Source: Sandarakinorhabdus sp. AAP62
GTDB taxonomy: Bacteria > Pseudomonadota > Alphaproteobacteria > Sphingomonadales > Sphingomonadaceae
Direction: 5' to 3'
Assembly (NCBI RefSeq): GCF_000331225.1
Contig: NZ_ANFY01000011.1
Coordinates: 124,001-188,000, forward strand
DNA: 64,000 bases
The position numbers and the translations under genes were made by a program. A model generated the notes under the pieces. It was not told where the DNA came from, made no database searches, and saw only the letters and a list, made by a program, of their open reading frames with translations. This document shows, piece by piece, positions 61,061 through 64,000 of this stretch (its first letter is position 1; each line of letters starts with the position of its first letter).

Positions 61061-62704
61061 CTACTTCCGCTTGAACACTTGACGGCCCGCCAGCCAGGTT
61101 GCCGTCACCTTGATCTTCCACAGATCGCCTTCAGGCGCGGTGAAGGGATCGCGTTCCAGGGTGATGAAATCGGCATATTTGCCCGGTTCCAGCGTGCCGA
61201 CCTTGGTTTCATTGTGGCCAGCACGAGCCGCCCAGGTGGTGAAGCCGGCGAAGGCATCGACAAGGCTGACCTTTTCCCACGGGCGCCAGCCGCCAGCCGG
61301 CAAGCCGTCGCGCGATTGGCGGGTGACGGCGGCGTGCAGGCCGAACATCGGATCGGGCGGTTCGACCGGAAAATCGCTGCCGAAGGCGAGTTCGGCGCCG
61401 CTCTTCTTGATCTGCTGCCACGCATAGGCGCCCTTGAGCCGCGCTTCGCCGACGCGGGCTTCGGCCATGCCCTTGTCAGACGTGGCGTGGGTGGGCTGCA
61501 TGGAAGCGATGACCTTGAGATCGGCAAAGCGCCCGAGATCGGCCATGTCGACAATCTGGGCATGTTCGTTGCGGTGGCGGCGGGCCAGGCGCTCGGCCAG
61601 CGGCACGGCGGCATAGGCATCCATGGTCGAGCGGTTGGCCTGGTCACCGATGGCATGGGTGTTGACCTGGAAGCCTTCGCGGCTGGCTTCGGTGACAAAG
61701 GTCTTGAGCTTGTCGGCCGGGGTGATTTCCAGTCCGCGCGTATTCGGCATATCGGCATAAGGCGCGATCAGATAGGCGCCGCGGCTGCCGAGCGCGCCAT
61801 CGGAAACCAGCTTCATCGACTGCATGGCCACCAGGTCGCCGTGGCTCCACGGGATCGGGCCACCCGGCGCGATCGCCTTGCGGTTATCGGGTCCGCCAGC
61901 CATCGCATAGATGCGCGCCGTCAGCTTGCCGGCCTTGGCGAAGCGGACGTAGCGATCCCAGGTGGGCTTGTCCATGCCGGCATCATGCGCGCCGGTCAGG
62001 CCGACCTCGGCCATGGTTTCCAGCGACTTTTCCAGCACCAGGTCGAGCCGCTGCTCGTCATCTTGCGGAATGACGCGGGTGATCAGCGCCATCGCCTTGT
62101 CCACGAACACGCCGGTGGGGTTGCCGGCGGCATCGCGGATGATCTCGCCGCCATCGGGCGCCTTGGTATCCTTGGTGATGCCGGCGGCTTTCAAGGCGGC
62201 GCTGTTGGCCCAGCCGGCGTGGCCATCGACGCGGGCAAACCACGCCGGACGATCACCGGTGACGGCATCCAGCTCGGCAGCGGTGGGAAAGCGGTTGATC
62301 AATTTGCCATCGGCGTACCAGCGTTCCTGGTTCCAGCCGCGGCCCATGATCCAGCCAGCCGCCGGAATGCCGGCCTTGATCCGGCCCAGCGCTTCGGGGA
62401 TGGAGGCGGTGTCGCGCAGATCGACCACCAGTTTCAGCTCGCCCAGCCGCATCACATGGCCGTGCGCATCGATCAGGCCCGGCCACAGCGTGGCGCCGGC
62501 CATGTCCACCTTTGCACCGGCGGGCAGCGCGGCACCAGCCTTCAGCGTCGCTTTCACCTTGCCGGCATCATCCACCACCAGCGTTTGAAAGCGCTGCAGT
62601 TCGCCCTTGCTGTCGAGCGTGTAGCCATTGGCGTTGGTGTAGAGCGTATCGGCCAGCGCTGGCGCGGCAGTGGCCAGCAGTGCGGCAAGGATCAGTTTCT
62701 TCAT
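61061..62704 (-). CDS. Exported amidohydrolase family 3 protein (YtcJ-like)
   Basis: A 547-residue exported metal-dependent hydrolase. A signal peptide (ending PALAD) is followed by the first metal site LWPGLIDAHGHVM, the catalytic core with SMKLVSDGALGSRGAYL, the second histidine site QVNTHAIGDQANRS, then HRNEHAQIVD, LAFGSDFPVEPPDP and the C-terminal sandwich KVGTLEPGKYADFITLERDP. It is an intact relative of the interrupted gene at 26697-28379. The start at 62704 has GGGGAAAA upstream. Substrate unknown. Confidence 0.9.
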   Translation of the reverse strand: MKKLILAALLATAAPALADTLYTNANGYTLDSKGELQRFQTLVVDDAGKVKATLKAGAALPAGAKVDMAGATLWPGLIDAHGHVMRLGELKLVVDLRDTASIPEALGRIKAGIPAAGWIMGRGWNQERWYADGKLINRFPTAAELDAVTGDRPAWFARVDGHAGWANSAALKAAGITKDTKAPDGGEIIRDAAGNPTGVFVDKAMALITRVIPQDDEQRLDLVLEKSLETMAEVGLTGAHDAGMDKPTWDRYVRFAKAGKLTARIYAMAGGPDNRKAIAPGGPIPWSHGDLVAMQSMKLVSDGALGSRGAYLIAPYADMPNTRGLEITPADKLKTFVTEASREGFQVNTHAIGDQANRSTMDAYAAVPLAERLARRHRNEHAQIVDMADLGRFADLKVIASMQPTHATSDKGMAEARVGEARLKGAYAWQQIKKSGAELAFGSDFPVEPPDPMFGLHAAVTRQSRDGLPAGGWRPWEKVSLVDAFAGFTTWAARAGHNETKVGTLEPGKYADFITLERDPFTAPEGDLWKIKVTATWLAGRQVFKRK

Positions 62705-62723
62705 TTCGGGTTTTCCCCTGTTT

Positions 62724-63251
62724 TCAAAGGTCTCTGGCCATGAACACCCAGTGCGGGAACATGATTTCCGGCACTTCCACTTCCGGATAGGCCGAAATGC
62801 GCGCGAATCCCAGCCGCTCATAAAGGCCAATCGCCGTTGCCAGCGTGGGCGAGGTATCAAGGAACATGGTGCGATAGCCAAAGCCGCGCGCATCAGCGAT
62901 CAACCGCTCCGCCAGCGCGCGGCCCAGCCCCTGGCCCTTGGCAGCATCGCGCACATAGACGCGCTTCATCTCGCACACGCCGTCGCGCACCCGCCGCACA
63001 CCGCCCATGCCGATGGGCTGGCCCTGCTGTTCGAGGATATGGAAGCAGCTTTCGGGCGGGCCGGGGCCGAGCGTTTTGGGGAGAACAGCCGGCAGATAGG
63101 CGCGGATGTCACCGCCGGGGAAAATGTCGGCCAGTGGGACGCCAAAGCGTGCGGCGACGCCTTCGAACACGAAGCGCAAATATTCTTCGTTGAGGTCGAT
63201 CAGCAGGGCTTCATCATCCGGCAGGCGGGCCGGGCGATAGTAGACGCTCAT
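62724..63251 (-). CDS. GNAT family N-acetyltransferase
   Basis: A 175-residue GNAT protein. The acetyl-CoA-binding motif is VRDAAKGQGLGRALAERLIADA, followed by TMFLDTSPTLATAIGLYERLGFARI. The N-terminal part (MSVYYRPARLPDDEALLIDLNEEYLRF) is ordinary. The start at 63251 overlaps the stop of the dehydrogenase gene by 4 bases, so the two are translated together. Substrate unknown. Confidence 0.88.
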   Translation of the reverse strand: MSVYYRPARLPDDEALLIDLNEEYLRFVFEGVAARFGVPLADIFPGGDIRAYLPAVLPKTLGPGPPESCFHILEQQGQPIGMGGVRRVRDGVCEMKRVYVRDAAKGQGLGRALAERLIADARGFGYRTMFLDTSPTLATAIGLYERLGFARISAYPEVEVPEIMFPHWVFMARDL

Positions 63252-64000
63252 TTCACCAACCGCCGGATCAGGCTGCTGGTGTCGTTGCGGTTGCCGCCAA
63301 GCGCCTGCACGTCGGCATAGAATTGATCGACCAGCGCGCCCATCGGCAGCGGCACGCCCAGCCGGCGGGCTTCGTCCAGCGCGAGGCCCAGATCCTTGCG
63401 CATCCAGTCCACCGCGAAACCGAAATCGAACTGGCCGCGCGTCATGGTGCGGGCGCGATTGTCCATCTGCCAGCTTTGCGCGGCGCCCTTGGAGATCACG
63501 TCCACCACCGCATCCATGTCCAGCCCGGCCTTCATGCCCAGCGCCAGGCCTTCGGAAAGCCCCTGCAATATGCCGGCGATGCACAGCTGGTTGACCATCT
63601 TGGTGAGCTGGCCACTGCCCGCCGGGCCCATGTGGCCGATGCGCTGGGCATATGCGCTCATCACCGGTTCGGCCGCCGCAAATGCCGCCTCCGTGCCGCC
63701 CACCATGATGGTGAGCTTGCCATTTTCCGCCCCGGCCTGGCCGCCAGAAACCGGCGCATCCACCACGTGCAGGCCGTGCGCGTCGCCCTCACTGGCCAGC
63801 CGGCGGGCGATCGCGGCGGAAACCGTGGTGTGATCGATGAACAGCGTGCCCGGCGCCATGGCGGCAAAGGCGCCATCTGGGCCCAGCGTCACCGCCTCCA
63901 GATCAGCATCGGCCCCCACGCAGGCGATCACCACATCGGCGCCGTCTGCCGCCGCCGCCGGCGTTGGCGCGGCGCGGCCACCATGGGCAGCCACCCAGGC
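63248..64000 (-). CDS. Beta-hydroxyacid dehydrogenase, 3-hydroxyisobutyrate dehydrogenase-like (N-terminus outside window)
   Basis: The frame is open to the window edge and the visible 250 residues lack the N-terminal GxGxxG NAD(P)-binding strand. The substrate-binding DAPVSGGQAGAENGKLTIMVGG and the catalytic lysine in GSGQLTKMVNQLCIAGILQG identify the 3-hydroxyisobutyrate/2-hydroxy-3-oxopropionate reductase family. The C-terminal helical domain has SWQMDNRARTMTRGQFDFGFAVDWMRKDLGLAL. The exact acid is not determined. It is translationally coupled to a GNAT gene. Confidence 0.88.
   Translation of the reverse strand, partial: AWVAAHGGRAAPTPAAAADGADVVIACVGADADLEAVTLGPDGAFAAMAPGTLFIDHTTVSAAIARRLASEGDAHGLHVVDAPVSGGQAGAENGKLTIMVGGTEAAFAAAEPVMSAYAQRIGHMGPAGSGQLTKMVNQLCIAGILQGLSEGLALGMKAGLDMDAVVDVISKGAAQSWQMDNRARTMTRGQFDFGFAVDWMRKDLGLALDEARRLGVPLPMGALVDQFYADVQALGGNRNDTSSLIRRLVK

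Overview
The window is about 64 kb of high-GC chromosomal DNA from an alphaproteobacterium, most likely a sphingomonad. The pointers are a ctrA/sciP pair, PEPxxWA-type C-terminal sorting signals, a PrsK/PrsR two-component pair, an S9 protein with a long N-terminal extension, and dense families of short palindromic repeats between genes. Genus is not determined. There is no rRNA, CRISPR array, IS element or prophage. Genes are tightly packed, with many 4-base ATGA/GTGA overlaps that imply translational coupling.

Layout: (1) 1-7.3 kb, minus strand: a flagellar basal-body and export operon read as a sigma-54 activator (FlbD/FleQ-like), then fliE, fliF, fliG, fliH, fliI, fliJ and a FliK-like gene that leaves the window. 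A consensus-perfect sigma-54 promoter sits directly on the activator's start codon. (2) 7.4-9.9 kb: mnmA, sciP and ctrA, ending in a bidirectional terminator. (3) 9.9-14.1 kb, minus: rpiB-glyA-small membrane protein-nrdR-trmJ, with a VIT-type transporter upstream. (4) 14.2-18 kb: an NTF2-like protein, an OmpA-family protein, and murI-thioesterase-enoyl-CoA hydratase/hydrolase on the minus strand. (5) 18-30 kb: a PEP-CTERM protein, PlsC, an MFS permease, a DUF3047 protein, an NCS2 purine permease coupled to a secreted nucleosidase, hemB, an amidohydrolase split by an amber stop, a YjhX-like protein, a GNAT protein and an exported intradiol dioxygenase. (6) 30-40 kb: argC-GNAT-gamma carbonic anhydrase, an orphan GTA-type holin, tRNA-Pro(GGG), prsR-prsK, and marR-emrA-emrB. 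(7) 40-48.7 kb: methylmalonyl-CoA epimerase, arfB, a GST, two efflux/DMT carriers, dxs, merC-zur, and a membrane protein with an XRE regulator. (8) 48.8-55.6 kb: an M28 peptidase, ctaA-DUF2237-NUDIX, rplM-rpsI and a DsbD-like protein. (9) 55.6-64 kb: repeat clusters, an EEP nuclease, a SRAP protein, an amidase, a second PEP-CTERM protein, an intact amidohydrolase, a GNAT protein and a beta-hydroxyacid dehydrogenase that leaves the window.

No large new defence or biosynthetic island is visible. The strongest unusual signals are small: the promoter-on-start-codon arrangement of the flagellar activator, a symmetric composite repeat (REPIN/MITE-like) present twice, a possible ATC start for murI, a Zur-box/leaderless merC arrangement, a 50-base inverted repeat controlling an XRE/membrane pair, tandem hairpins upstream of the SRAP gene, and a YjhX-type toxin homologue convergent with a GNAT gene.
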